Source: Mesodorylaimus sp. YZB2_4 (lineage: Eukaryota; Nematoda; Enoplea; Dorylaimida; Dorylaimidae). From it: a DNA stretch of 64,000 nucleotides. Shown here one piece after another: positions 7,226 through 18,241 of this stretch. The stretch covers positions 1-64,000 of the forward strand of contig JASANH010000427.1 in assembly GCA_030248295.1 (NCBI GenBank). Reading direction: 5' to 3'. The position numbers were made by a program, and so were the translations under genes. How positions within the stretch are numbered: the stretch's first letter is position 1; every line of letters starts with the position of its first letter. Under the pieces are notes generated by a model. That model worked only from the letters and a program-made list of their open reading frames with translations, was not told where the DNA came from and searched no databases.

Positions 7226-10200
7226 GGATGGTTGGGAGAGAGATTCGCTGATGAACTTGTTCGACGCAATCGATCGGGGCCACGATTTAAATTAGGAGCA
7301 CTCGAAGTGCGAGTCAGACTATCATTTCGTCGGCGAGATGGGCACTCGGATGATAGATGACCAGGGCGTCCACAGGAGACACACGGACTAGGGCAATTCC
7401 GAGCATAATGCCCAGTGCCACCGCAATTGTGACATTTGTTCTTGAATTCATTACCCGAGGCTTGTCGTTGCCTGGATAATTGATCACGACGGGGGTCGCG
7501 ATCAGCAGATTGATCACGCGGACGGTCATTGCGATATCGATCTGGTGTTTGATCACGCGATCGATATCCATGCTGGTCACGCTGATCATACTGCCGTTCG
7601 TATGATGAATCGCGAGGGCGATACCCGTATCGCTGATCACTTCGATAGCGATCGCGATATCGATCATCCGTGGATTCACGATATCGATCTCGAGATGAGT
7701 CTCGATATCGGAAATCGGATGATTGACCACGATAATCACCATAAGAACGTGACTGCGAGTTACCTCGATAGGATCGTTGGTACCCTCGTTGGCCACGAGA
7801 GCCAGGGCGTGAATATCGTCCACGATACGAGCCAGATGGGCCACGGAATGAGGTGTGATGAACCGTGTTGGACGAGCCAGGTTCGTCGTCGTGGTAATCT
7901 TCGTCGTATTCGTCGTCGACAAAGTCATCAGGCTTATCTGGATGAAAAGCAGAAGTTGTCATGACTTTAGCAGATGGACTTACTGTAGCCATAGTCACTG
8001 CAGACGACGAAGACGGCTTGTTCACAGCGAAATATGATTCGTAATCACAAGCGAGTTGGATCTTCCGTGATAGGTCAGGCGGACCTTTCTCCGACAGTAG
8101 GACTTTCGCCAATTCTGAGCGGAGTGGTTCCACTAAGCCAGCGGAGAATTGGAACGAAATTTCTTGTTCTCGCTGCGAATCGTTGGAATAAAGACCGCGA
8201 GCTAACTCACGAAGACGTTGTAGATACTTCATGACAGGCTCAGAAGCAGTCTGAACGCAGGCCTGGATCAACCGCCTTTGCGTGTCAGGATGAACTGGTC
8301 TGTCATAAGTTTCTGACATTGCCTTAACAGCAGATTTGAAAGACTTGGTTTGAGCTTTGGAGAGCTGAGACCAAGTGATTGCAGCATCGTCTTTCATACA
8401 AGATGCGAAGTAACGCAACTTCACCTTGTCTTTGAAAGAATGCATGCAGCTTTCAAATTGCCTAAGCCAAATGCGAAACTCACCATTCATACCACCTTTG
8501 AACGAGTCCAAAGGTTGTAATCGTGGGGTATCTAAACGTTTCGAAGTAGACTTACGTTTGGTCTTTTTCTTCGATTTCCTCGATCGACGATGTTTCGATC
8601 CTGACGAACTGGAGGACTCGGAAGATGAATCCGTCGTCGTTGATGATGACGACGAGGGAGGCGATGACGATGGACTCGAATCATGATCGGATTCCGCATC
8701 GCTTGTAGATACAGTGCACGGCGACACATCGTCTCTTCGTGATCGCTGCTGCCTTCGAGGCGGATCACGCGACGGTCGTTGTTTCTTCTTGCGAGAATCA
8801 TCATCTCGCTTGCCATGTTTCTTGTCGTCGTCTCCTGGTTGCTTGCCATTACCAGGGGGATGTTTCGGCTTACCACCACGGGGTGGTCTATCGTCGCCAA
8901 CCGGGTCGTCGCGAGAGGTACCTGTAACATGACTGGACGAACCAGGTTGAATATTGACGACGGTAGGTACAGGCGACCTTCTAGAAGAAGTGGTTACTGT
9001 AGAAACAGACGTTGGAGGGTGTCTCGGATACGGCGGGATACCCTTGACAGTTGCCTGAACTACAGATTCACCCGGAAAGAAGGATGTGGCGACATTAGGG
9101 TCGGTGTTGAACCCATGATATTCGTTATCAGGATGCCTATGACCACCAGCGGGTCTTAATCGGCAGAAATTAGTTTGGTTCTCGTTAGGCACTATAGTAA
9201 ACGAGTTACCTGCCTTCGGATCTTTCGACGAGGTGTCGGTCGGAGGTGGCATGTTGCAAAAGGCAGTCCACCAATAGACGAGAGGATCCCATAAGAAGGG
9301 TAAATGGTCATTACACAACGAATCTGGCAAGTACTTACGACATTCTTCGATGTGCAATTGTTTCTTTGTGAATTCGAAGAATTCGAATGCTGCCGCTTGC
9401 ATCCAACCGATCATTGGCAGTTCCAGATCGTTCTGAGGCACTTGGCCTGTTGGGAAACTCTTAAAACGAAAAACATAATCAGCTATGCAATAGAGAACCA
9501 ATTCTCGCTTCAAGAGAAGCAAATACGTCGACGGGTAGCGTTGCATTTCTTTAATAATATCTCGAGGCCAAACGCTGAACCAGCCAGCCATGCCAGCCCA
9601 GCGATCGAGAATGCGAATATCAGAGCAATGGATGATATCGTAGGCCGTGACGTTGTGTGTATGGTGTTTGTTCGTACCATGTTGACCACCGGCCGTCGCT
9701 CCTGCGGTGCGTGCAGGAGGGTTCGAAGTAGACTCGCTACTCGCAATCGCATTAGTTGTGGCTGGGCTTACCACATTCGACGGAGATGTTTGAGAAGGCA
9801 TCGCAGCCTGAGTTGTGTCTAGCGAGCCGATAGCCGGGACACGCCCTTCGGCTGATTGATCGGTCGTCTGGGGCAAAGGGTTAGGAGCAGAGGAAGAAAA
9901 ATTATGCTTACCCAACCCAAAGGCCACCGACGGGCGATTGATGGCATCGGCGCCCAAATCGGAATGATCCCAGGCGAGCGAATCACGCGTAGACACATCG
10001 GCCTGTTGGTCGGCGAAATGCTCAGCAAGGAGGCCTTGCAACGGAGGCGATGTTAGAATTACAGTAGGCACTGATGAAGCTGACGTGCAGCCAGTGCTCG
10101 AGACGGACGAAGCTGGTACAGAAACAGGCGTCGTAGCTGTTGTTGTAGACACCGTTTTGCTAGACGAGCCAGCTTGAGTGTACAGCTTGCCGAATGACGA

Positions 10201-10431
10201 CTGTGTCGTAGTGATGGCCGTTGTACGCACAGGGGTGCGAAAGAGGCCTGAAGACGAAAAAGGATCGTTAGTAGACATAGTTACAGCAGGCTGTAGACCA
10301 CTATGCGACGGTTGAATGGTGGGCTGTTGATGACCACTGCCCACTGTGTTGACGACTTCGTGCACCGATTGACGAATCGAATGCACTTTCTTATCAGGTC
10401 GCTGAAGACGAGATGTGTGCACACGTCGCAT
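7198..10431 (-). CDS. gag: Gag polyprotein with two zinc knuckles
   Basis: This encodes the structural protein that forms the retrotransposon particle and binds its RNA. The frame is about 1,077 residues from the first ATG (10431); a GTG lies two codons upstream. Residues 1-260 are Ser/Thr-rich and low in complexity. Residues 260-470 are ordered and Trp-rich, with no family I recognise. Residues 510-635 are Ser/Arg/Lys-rich. Residues 640-805 look like a retrotransposon-gag capsid (LDSFKG to YESYF). Residues 850-995 are rich in RGG, RD and YR repeats. Two CX2CX4HX4C knuckles follow at about 1002-1032. It is roughly two to three times the usual Gag length. The stop at 7200-7198 lies just downstream of a frameshift signal leading into pol. 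The frame is intact. Confidence 0.9.
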   Translation of the reverse strand: MRRVHTSRLQRPDKKVHSIRQSVHEVVNTVGSGHQQPTIQPSHSGLQPAVTMSTNDPFSSSGLFRTPVRTTAITTTQSSFGKLYTQAGSSSKTVSTTTATTPVSVPASSVSSTGCTSASSVPTVILTSPPLQGLLAEHFADQQADVSTRDSLAWDHSDLGADAINRPSVAFGLGKHNFSSSAPNPLPQTTDQSAEGRVPAIGSLDTTQAAMPSQTSPSNVVSPATTNAIASSESTSNPPARTAGATAGGQHGTNKHHTHNVTAYDIIHCSDIRILDRWAGMAGWFSVWPRDIIKEMQRYPSTYLLLLKRELVLYCIADYVFRFKSFPTGQVPQNDLELPMIGWMQAAAFEFFEFTKKQLHIEECRKYLPDSLCNDHLPFLWDPLVYWWTAFCNMPPPTDTSSKDPKAGNSFTIVPNENQTNFCRLRPAGGHRHPDNEYHGFNTDPNVATSFFPGESVVQATVKGIPPYPRHPPTSVSTVTTSSRRSPVPTVVNIQPGSSSHVTGTSRDDPVGDDRPPRGGKPKHPPGNGKQPGDDDKKHGKRDDDSRKKKQRPSRDPPRRQQRSRRDDVSPCTVSTSDAESDHDSSPSSSPPSSSSSTTTDSSSESSSSSGSKHRRSRKSKKKTKRKSTSKRLDTPRLQPLDSFKGGMNGEFRIWLRQFESCMHSFKDKVKLRYFASCMKDDAAITWSQLSKAQTKSFKSAVKAMSETYDRPVHPDTQRRLIQACVQTASEPVMKYLQRLRELARGLYSNDSQREQEISFQFSAGLVEPLRSELAKVLLSEKGPPDLSRKIQLACDYESYFAVNKPSSSSAVTMATVSPSAKVMTTSAFHPDKPDDFVDDEYDEDYHDDEPGSSNTVHHTSFRGPSGSYRGRYSRPGSRGQRGYQRSYRGNSQSRSYGDYRGQSSDFRYRDSSRDRYRESTDDRYRDRYRSDQRYGYRPRDSSYERQYDQRDQHGYRSRDQTPDRYRNDRPRDQSADRDPRRDQLSRQRQASGNEFKNKCHNCGGTGHYARNCPSPCVSCGRPGHLSSECPSRRRNDSLTRTSSAPNLNRGPDRLRRTSSSANLSPNHPKNGERAMQ

Positions 10432-10437
10432 ACCCAC

Positions 10438-10956
10438 AAGCGTGGGCTACTAGCCTAGATGTTAAACAAACAATGGCACGAAGAAAATAATCAATACAAA
10501 TTCGAGCCGCGTGTAGAAACTGTGGGAAGAATACCACACGATGCCGAATAGGGGACTTGCCCGAGACACGAAATAAGGGCGAGTCCAAAGACGCAACGAG
10601 AAAATGACAATTTACCTGGTAGAGTCTGGGGATACCAGATGCACTTACCAGGGCGATCCCAAACGCCACGCGAATCTGGTTGCCGAGCTGCTTCGGGAAT
10701 CGTACGGAGGTGATCAGCCGTACCGCGACGAGTACACCGACTGCAAGACTGGGCGAACCACGGGCAGACCTTGTCTGAAAAGATCAAGTGGATCTAGAAT
10801 AAACAATCAATAAATATTCTTCTTTTCTGAAAATTTCTTCTTTCTTCTTTCTTCTTTCTTCGAAGAGATGGTAACGTCGACAAGCGACTCTCCTCTCGGT
10901 CGATCGACGTTTGTAGAGTCGGGCGTACACCGGACGCAGGGAGTTCGCGACGCCAA
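10438..10956 (-). other. Untranslated leader of the retrotransposon
   Basis: About 520 bases lie between the 5' LTR and the gag start and hold no long ORF on the element strand. A GAAGAAA-type purine repeat occupies about 10829-10861. A packaging signal would be expected here, but none can be recognised by eye. Confidence 0.6.
10938..10955 (-). other. Probable primer binding site
   Basis: Read on the element strand this starts TGGCGTCGCG, one base after the end of the 5' LTR. TGG complements the universal CCA 3' end of a tRNA, which is where Ty3/gypsy elements bind their primer. I could not name the tRNA from the following bases, so the assignment rests on position and the TGG only. Confidence 0.5.
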
Positions 10957-11372
10957 TGTGGTACCTTCCCCCGTTGTGGGTCAGGCCACCTACACGCGTA
11001 CTAAGGTTCGAATCTACCCTGCGCGGTCCCTACTGAAACGGACACTAATATAGACAACGCTTTATTAGGCCGACAGGCGGACACCTCTACGCTGGTACAA
11101 CCAACCAAGTGAAGAGCACTTATGAGGGAAGGGCAGCTGGGGGAATAGACCCAACCGCACCGATCGACGAGTAGATGATGACTGACGAGCAGTCTAGGCG
11201 GGCCGGTCAGAAGGACCGATCCGGGCGAGGAACATAACCAGTTAGATCTGGTTTGATCTGGACTCTCTTTGCTCAGTCAGGCCTATGGAAGAGCACCTGT
11301 GCAAGGGCACGTGCAGCCGGGCGGTCTGCACCGAACGGGGAAGGAAACCCCCATCACAGGACTAGGGTTGCA
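10957..11372 (-). repeat. 5' LTR of the Ty3/gypsy element (promoter copy)
   Basis: A 416-base direct repeat of the left LTR. On the plus strand it runs from TGTGGTACC to GGGTTGCA, so the element strand has the usual TG...CA ends. The inner edge is set by a tRNA-like CCA one base before the TG. It carries AATAAA at 11066-11061. This copy should drive transcription of the element leftwards. Confidence 0.9.
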
Positions 11373-13214
11373 CAATCATCAGCGAACACTCGGCGCCAAA
11401 TTTCACGTTCGTCCTCACTCGACAAGGACAAGATGCTGAGTGAGACTAGTGACACTGAGCCAGCGGCCACTTCCTTGCACTGGGATGCTAGACGGTGGAT
11501 CAAAGCGGCCATCGGGCCATAATCGAGCTGCTGGCGGTGCTGAATGGCTTGGCACAAATAAAGTGCCCGATGTGGACCCCACTTGAAAAATGCACTAGCG
11601 CTTTTGAGCACACCTGGAATAAGATAGGTGCTGAATCGACGGACCATGGGGTAAATCTTGTTGCATCACTTGGCAGGCTGATAAGCAGCGGTCAAATGCT
11701 AAAGAGTGCTGCACATTGCAGAGACCGTTAAGGTTGCTGATTTTCTTGCTATGGCTTTGAGCATTTGCTAGAGATTCTGGAACTTTTTGCGTTTTCAAAC
11801 TGCCTTTCGTGCTTGCCCATTGTGTAATCAAGGCAGTATAATATTATTTTAGTCTTCTCTGCTCACCATTTCTGAACGATTAGTTCATTCGATGATAGGA
11901 CACTATAGGCTATTGTTGAGCGTTTCAGGTGGAGTTGTTTCAGTGCTGTCCCCCCCCCAGGGATAAGCAAGCTACAAAATAGCCAGCTAGATACTGTAGG
12001 AGGCTTTTTAAGTTCTAGCGCAAGATCTTAGCTACCTAAGTGCATATGTGAAGAATAGCTGCAACTTTGGGTGGAGGAGTGCTTGTGATTCGACTGGGTC
12101 CGTATTACTGGAGGGTATAAAGGACACAACCAAATGGGGTTCACGAGTTTATGGTGGAAGCGATAAATTAACCAATGAGCCATTGAATCAATGGTAAAAG
12201 GGGCCAATCAGTCAAAACCCTTTTTATATATCAAGCTAATCAGAATAGATTAGAATGCAAGTGGAAGCGAAAGGAAGTGAAACATATGTCACCATGTTCG
12301 AAAGGTGACGCCTTTGGAAATATCAGGCAATAGGAAAGGCTAAGTTAGTTGGAAAGGTAACGCTCTGGGAAAGATCATAAAGTAGAGAAGGTTGAGAAAG
12401 CGAGGAATGTTAGCTGAGTTGTCAAAGGTTAGGAGAAGTTGGAAAGGTTGTGAGAATGATTCACTGCTCGTGATAGGCTCGACAGAGGGAGTGAAGTGAT
12501 TGGTGACGCTTTCGTACCACGCCAAAAACCGATGGCAGCCAACCAAGTGTGTCGACCTAGACTATTTTTGAAACATCGCCCTGATGAGTGGCACTCCCAG
12601 CTGTCAGTTCCGAGCAGAGTATCTAAAGCCAGTCGAGCCTCTATACTTAAAAAAAATTCTTGCTTTTTTTAAACTCGTGAGAATTGTCTTTATGCCATAC
12701 TCACTATCACGATCAGCAGAAGCCAAGGATCCATGTTGTGCAATGACCTTTCACTTGACGTCTTGTCAACAGCTATCGATGTGGATACCGTTCGAGTAAT
12801 AATTTGGATTCTAAGAAGTTTGGTTCTCAAGATTGAGAGTTTTCAATTTCCCAACATCCGGGCAGTTTTTCTTACTGCGTCTGGCAACAACGCTGATAAC
12901 TAGCTGCTAACTTTGATAACATTCATGACAGGTTCAGTTTTAGTGCGGCAATAAAATAATCAAGGTCTGATCAGCATATCTTTGCATAAAAATTACACAT
13001 CCCAACATCATAAAATCGACGACTTACCCGCCAGTCCACTTCGAGCATCAGCAGCCTCAGCCAATTTTTTCAATTGAAATACAGCCGTTTGGCAACATGA
13101 TCCATACTCGCCGTCATGTTCGATCAATACATAAGGTTTGGGCAATTGATTAAGCCATTCCAAAAATAATTTTGTCGATTGTTTTTCTGGAAGTACTTCC
13201 CGCAGAACTTTCAT
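11373..13214 (-). pseudogene. 5' part of an unidentified host gene broken by the retrotransposon
   Basis: Two exons can be read. Exon 1 (13214-13028) starts ATG, encodes MKVLREVLPEKQSTKLFLEW and onward, and ends GCGG before GTAAGT (phase 1). Exon 2 starts at 11613 after ATTCCAG and joins in frame (GGT codon across the junction), giving GVLKSASAFFKWGPHRALYL and onward to an acidic stretch (SSEDEREIWRRVFADD). That frame runs straight into the LTR at 11372 with no donor. Together about 140 residues, helix-rich and Leu/Ala-rich, with no family I recognise. The rest should lie beyond the left edge. The paired donor, acceptor and phase argue for a real gene; the coding status of exon 2 is inferred. 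It may be intact on another haplotype. Confidence 0.5.
11614..13027 (-). other. Intron of the interrupted host gene
   Basis: The stretch lies between GTAAGT (13027) and ATTCCAG (11614) on the minus strand. It is AT-rich with short homopolymer runs. I see no ORF, RNA gene or recognisable repeat in it. Confidence 0.45.
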
Positions 13215-14212
13215 TCTTATTCCAATCTAATCGTTAATCTGATGAGAGAATTTGTCCCAAATCGACCGGTTCTGCAGCAGCTTTGCCAATACGCTCGACC
13301 GGAAAGCAGAACTGGGAAGTACAGCTGGAGTGCGTCACGCTAGGCACACGAGTCACGAGTAAACAAACTGCTGATATGAGCATGGCAGAGACGCTCTTAC
13401 GCTTTGACCGGGCTGGAACTTGCCAGCTGCCATTGTAGGTGAGCTGGGTTACAATAACAGCAATTTGTCGAGTTAGGATAATACATCTGGTGAAACAGGG
13501 CGGATGTTAGGCGAACTGGTAACCGCATTGTTGAGACAGCAGGATGGTTAGCTGACAAAAAAGTGGGGGATAGAAGTTTCAGGTGAATGCTAACGTAATC
13601 CATGCTGGCAAATCATAACAGTGTTTTCATCTGTAGCATGTAACACAGGTGCAAACGAGCTGAGTACCGGTACTAACTAATACTCAGCTCGTTTTCATTG
13701 TGAAGTAGTGGCTACTTAAAGCTAAATTTCCTTCTGGCGTCGCTAAAGCACTCTCCTGTTCGTACAGTATAGCTTATTTATTTTGTAAAAATCAAATAGC
13801 GCGACGTTTTTTATCTCGCCTCGCCGATTTGGTCCCCTCATGACCCTGGCTGACCTTGGGTGGCCACAGTAGGTAAGCAAGTGCTGATAATCAATTGGCC
13901 AACAATAGTCCTAGAGAACAACTGATTACCTACAATTAACCCAGGCGAACAATGGCTAACGGAATAAATGACTTGAGCGAATAATTGTTTTTGGCGTGCG
14001 TGTTCAGGCTGGTGAACATTTTTAATTGGACACCATCAGTGGTGTATCCTTTCCTTCTTTATTCGAGCGTGGGGTCTTATTTTTTATGTCATTCTTGATA
14101 AGAAGCTGATGGGTTATTTGAGTATCAGAAACTCCAAAACAGAGATGATGTAACTAGAAAAGAGGCTTCCAATGTCTCCCATTTACTTGGAGCACATAAA
14201 AATTGCTATTTT
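13215..14212. other. Intergenic, nothing recognised
   Basis: About 1 kb between the start of the interrupted gene and the end of the oxygenase gene, both on the minus strand. It should hold the promoter of the former and the 3' UTR of the latter. No motif stands out. Confidence 0.4.
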
Positions 14213-15488
14213 TTAATGGGAGGCAAATAGTCCTGTAGTTTTCCCTGACAAAGCTGCGGTGGTCTTATGAGATTTCGACTCATCGCTATCTTTCGTCCAC
14301 CACATTTCACACATCTCGTGTAACTGACTCACACACCAAGTCAAAGATGGCTTTACAGGAAAAGGTGGTTCACAGTTATCCAATAAAAACATCACTCGAA
14401 AACTACTTTCCTCAAGCTGTTGCCGAAAAAAATCAGCTAATTTGCGATTCTTGTTTTACTGGAGTGCGTAATTATGAGGGGAGCAACTCGGCAAGGCTGC
14501 AACATTAAAAAACGCCGAGTCATTCGATTTTTACATAAACAAGCGCAACTGTGCTGATATTGGAGAAAATAAATGTGATCTGACAGAACAAAGCGCCTCA
14601 AAAATTTCTTTTTCCAAGCAGCTTCCTTCAATAAGGGCCCCTCTCAACAAAACGATACAAAGAAATGAAGTAGACCAAAGACATGCGATCTTGGCACTGA
14701 CCATCAGGCCACACTACTTTGTGAACCACAGCTTTCCATCTCTGATCCAAGAAAGACGCCAATCTTTCACCCAGTGGGACGAACAGACAGCCCGGCACAG
14801 GGTCCGCGTGCAACCATTGGCCGTCGTTGGTTTTTAGTTGCAATCCTCGGCCATCGTTCAAGAGCAGGGTGAAGGCTGATGCATCCGTGTGCTCAGCCAG
14901 ACGATTATCTTGTTTCGCTTTTGGTGTCAATCCGCCTGGATAGAAATTGACTTTCATCACGTTTGGACCACTGTGACATGCTTGATAGAACTGATCCACA
15001 TCCGGTACATTGGCAGCCAATGCAAGGACTGGCATTACTTTTCCAGCCAATTCTCCAAAACTTTTATAAATATTTTCAAGATTTCTTTTCATTGTTTGTG
15101 GTTGATCAGGCCAAATATTTTTTGAAATATTTGAGTCGTCTGGTCCAAAAACCAATCTTTCGATGGGATCTTCAGCGAAACCTGGTCGACCCAAAAATGC
15201 GTTGACATTAATTGCTTCGAATGGAATAAAACCTCTGGATCGATTGGGTTCAGCAAACTGAAGTTTATATCCTGTTGGCAACGCGAAAAAACGATGTGTA
15301 TCGGATTGAACATCTTCGATTAAGGAAGCGGGTACTGTGTGATTCTTCATGTAGAAACAGCCGAATGTTGTCATGGCGTAGTCCACATGCTTGGCTACCT
15401 CTGATAAGGCGGCATCAGTGACGGGGCCGTTGAGCACTGTTGCGAAGTCGATGACCGGGATGCCTTGCGGAGAGAGCTCCATGATCAT
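14213..15488 (-). CDS. 2-oxoglutarate/Fe(II) oxygenase, isopenicillin-N-synthase-like
   Basis: A non-haem iron oxygenase of the DIOX_N plus 2OG-FeII_Oxy architecture; the substrate is unknown. The ORF from ATG 15488 starts IPVIDF at residue 10, typical for the family, with GCFYMKNHTVP following. The iron site is H-x-D in AEHTDASAFTLLL plus the distal His in VVHKVVWP; the 2-oxoglutarate Arg is in DRMSLVYF. The uninterrupted frame ends at 14628 after 286 codons, short for the family. A better C-terminus comes from a weak donor at 14654/14653 (GTTTTG) and an exon 14436-14213 (acceptor ATTAG), giving LYPDFFRQQ and a tail with EPPFPVKPSLTW, in the same phase. That join is tentative. The main exon has no intron across 830 bases. 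Such enzymes are common in bacteria, fungi and plants but patchy in animals. Confidence 0.75.
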
Positions 15489-15599
15489 GCGGCTGTGGGC
15501 GTCTGTAAAATTAACACGTTTAGCCCTGGAATTACCACACTTTTAAATCATCCTCCCCAGGTGCGTGCACGTGGATGCCATGTACTGCGTGCATAAAAA

Positions 15600-15715
15600 C
15601 CCATACATCCTGGGACGCTGGTGCTGGCGCAGGATGCGTCGGCGGAGGTGCTTGTGGAGACGCACAGAGGAAAGCTGCTGTGGTGTGGCCTAAAATGGCA
15701 GGCCTATTAAGTGGA
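15600..15715 (+). repeat. Tail fragment of SINE family 2
   Basis: It resembles the 3' body of the 54.6 and 40.9 kb copies (GGAGGTGCT, GGAGACGCACAG, GCTGCTG). It lies just upstream of a fuller copy. Another small piece of the same tail is at about 30335-30370. Confidence 0.45.
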
Positions 15716-15724
15716 AAGGACGGC

Positions 15725-16075
15725 CGCGGTGGTGCATCAGGTCTGCTTGGGAGCGAATGGCTGGAGTAGCCGCGGTGCGATGCCGCGTAATAAAGGTGAG
15801 TTTGCTGTCCATAAACCCTCGCTGACCTTGCACGCCAGGCCGTGGGTGACTCACCCAGTACCGATGTGCTCCGAGTGGAGACACTGGCCAAACTAATGGA
15901 CAGTCTCGGCTGTCGAACACCGACAGGGTTCACAGCACGCCCGCCGTCGGTGTGCAGTCCAGGGTGCCCTCGTGTGGAGGTTCTTGCGGAGACGCACAGA
16001 AAGAACCTGCAGTGAGAGCTGGTCGCCTCACGGCTTCGCTTATCAGGGCTGCTGGCTGGCTATAGGCAAAACGGG
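15725..16075 (+). repeat. SINE family 2 copy
   Basis: It shares with copies at 27.5, 40.9 and 54.6 kb the order GCCGCGGTGGTGC, CCTTGCACGCCAGGCCG, GGTGACTCA, GGTGCTCC, CAGTCTCGGCTGTC, GACAGGGTTCA, TCCAGGGTGCCC, GAGACGCACAG and a CTGGC-GGCAAAAC end. A tRNA-like head carrying A- and B-box-like sequences is best seen at 40.9 kb. Length is about 350-400 bases. It produces spurious long ORFs on both strands. Confidence 0.6.
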
Positions 16076-18241
16076 TTCGAACTAGGGTGCTCTCCACACC
16101 GCTCACTACCTTATCTGCACGGCTACGGGATAGCTGTTGAATGATGTTTCTTACACACATCTAACGTGTACTGGCTGTGGCATAGGCTGGCCCCTTGTGC
16201 TTTTATCTATTGCACACAAGTAGAGTTTCTTCGTCTACTGTAAGCGAGTGGTGTCAGGTAATCGCAGCACTTTAATTTTAGCATTTATGAAAAGTCGTAT
16301 GAACAGGCAGCTTTTTGCAATAGCTCACGAGTCAGGTCGGTTTTCCTTACGCGGAGATGATGATAAACTTTATTTGCGCAGGCTTACTTTATCTCTTTCT
16401 AATTTGCAAATCTGCTAGGTTCTTCAAAAACCTTGCGCCACTCTGGGGGATCTCCATCAATAGAGCGCTGTCTTCGAACAAGTTGTGATGTCTGCCTTTC
16501 GGAGCCCCCTCAGTCTGTCTAGCAGTTTCAGTGTGCGAGTATGAGTGCTGGAAACTCTAGTTCTGGTGCACACTAAAGATAAAGTTGAAAAGTAAAAAGA
16601 TAACCATGTCTGTATTTGGCAGTCAGCAAAGAATGTTGTGCACAGAACAATTTTTGGCAGTGCGCAGGGTGAGCAGAAAGCAGATGCCAAAAATAGGAAA
16701 ACACAAAAGCGCTTACCGCTTTTTACAGTTTCCTTCCATGAGTGGAAGTTGCAGAATAGTGGCAAGACCAGTGAGCAGAGATCTGGAGCCTCATAGAGAA
16801 TTTTTGCATGGAGTAGATTCATATTTCGTCCGATTGAAATAGATAGGATTACTGAATCTATGAAATGGGTGAGCAAACATCATGCATAAATTTATTGAGG
16901 ATTGCATGGCTGTTTCCGACAAAGTTCTACAATCATCGAACTCTGTCGCGCCAAAATGCGATCAAGCAGGCAGAAAAGACATCTGTGTATGACGTGACCG
17001 AGTATCTGAGAGCTAGACCACATGCAGCAAAGCATTTGCGCCGTGCTCGACTTGGGTAAGTTATCGCTAGTTCTGATCATCAATCGAAATTAGCTCTGAT
17101 CTTAGCAAAACTAGCCAACTGAAAAAATAAAAAAATCGCTGCGTTTTAACATGCCTTCCTGAGAGTATCGCAGAAAGTAAAAGGCTAGCTGATATTCTGA
17201 ACCAACAAGGGAAATAAAACTGCTTTGATGCAAAAATCAGTCTCAATTTAACTTTAGTTTTCTCAAAAACTAGACTCTGTTACAAATGTGCTCCTTGGGC
17301 CCTTAAATTAGAAAATGCTTGTACATTAGAAGCGGTACGATATTGAGCATTTACACTGGCAATTTAGGCATCTGTTTTCCTTATCACCCGCAAGATAGCG
17401 AAATTTAAAAGAGCAATGCCGCTCAAAACTGGCTGGTGCAACAAGAACTATGGATCGTAGTGACTTGCCAAACCGCTTTTCAGAAGTCCCCTCTTCTAGT
17501 CAGGATTTGAAACTTCGAAGCAAATAATACTTTTAGAGGTCTCGTACAACACAAAATTTAAATTTCCCGCCTTAAGTTGCTCATGACACTTTGACGTAGA
17601 TGAAAAATCCCACTATTAAGCCTGTGCGCGCCCCGCACTCGAAAGGCAACACAGAATTTACTATTACAACACAAGATAAGACAGTTTAAGTACCCGTGGC
17701 AGATGCAAGAGACAAGTGTGAGTCCAGTGGCAGAAAAGACGGCATGTGACAGATTTGCAGCGCCATTGTAGAATGCATCATATCTCAAGTCAAAGGTGTA
17801 AAAGGGCGGTTAGACCAGTTGCTCAGTTGACCCACATCTGGGAAACACGAACAGGCGCTGCACACTATGAAAATGAGAATGTAGGATGGACACTCGGCTT
17901 GACAAGGATGCCAAGGAGGAACGCGAAAGGTCTGGGGATCGCACCCATAAACCACAAGATGATGGAATACTGACTTAGGCGAAGTACAAAAACCTGCATT
18001 TGGTATCCTATACAGCGAGAACTAATCGTGAGTTCCAAAGAAAAAAGACCGCTTGGCAGACCAAAAAGCGATCGCCGGACACTGATTGTCAAAACAAAGT
18101 GAGCGCGAATCAGCAGGACGCCATAGACTGCAAGGCGGGAGTGACCGCTTGGAAAATGATGATTTAAGTGGTCAGAAAAGAAAGTTTCTCCACGGCGACA
18201 AGACAGAAACATATTTCGAACACAGATCGTACTTGCACTTT
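16076..18241. other. Intergenic, no gene recognised
   Basis: About 2.2 kb of AT-rich sequence with only short, unsupported ORFs. An E2F-like TTTCCCGCC lies at about 17564-17575. The part next to 18241 should hold the 3' UTR of the vWA-like gene. Confidence 0.4.

Larger units (their letters stand above)
1..11372 (-). mobile_element. Ty3/gypsy LTR retrotransposon with PWWP-tailed integrase
   Basis: A nearly complete element transcribed right to left. In order it has a 5' LTR (10957-11372), leader, gag, -1 frameshift signal, pol (protease, RT, RNase H, integrase, GPY/F, PWWP), a third ORF, a polypurine tract and a 3' LTR (1-411). The order PR-RT-RH-IN places it in Ty3/gypsy (Metaviridae). At about 11.4 kb it is long for the group. 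gag and pol are open and the catalytic motifs of RT, RNase H and integrase are present, so it looks young and possibly autonomous. The last 5 bases of the left LTR fall outside the window, so the target-site duplication cannot be checked; the right flank begins CAATC. The insertion interrupts an apparent host exon on the same strand. Confidence 0.95.
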
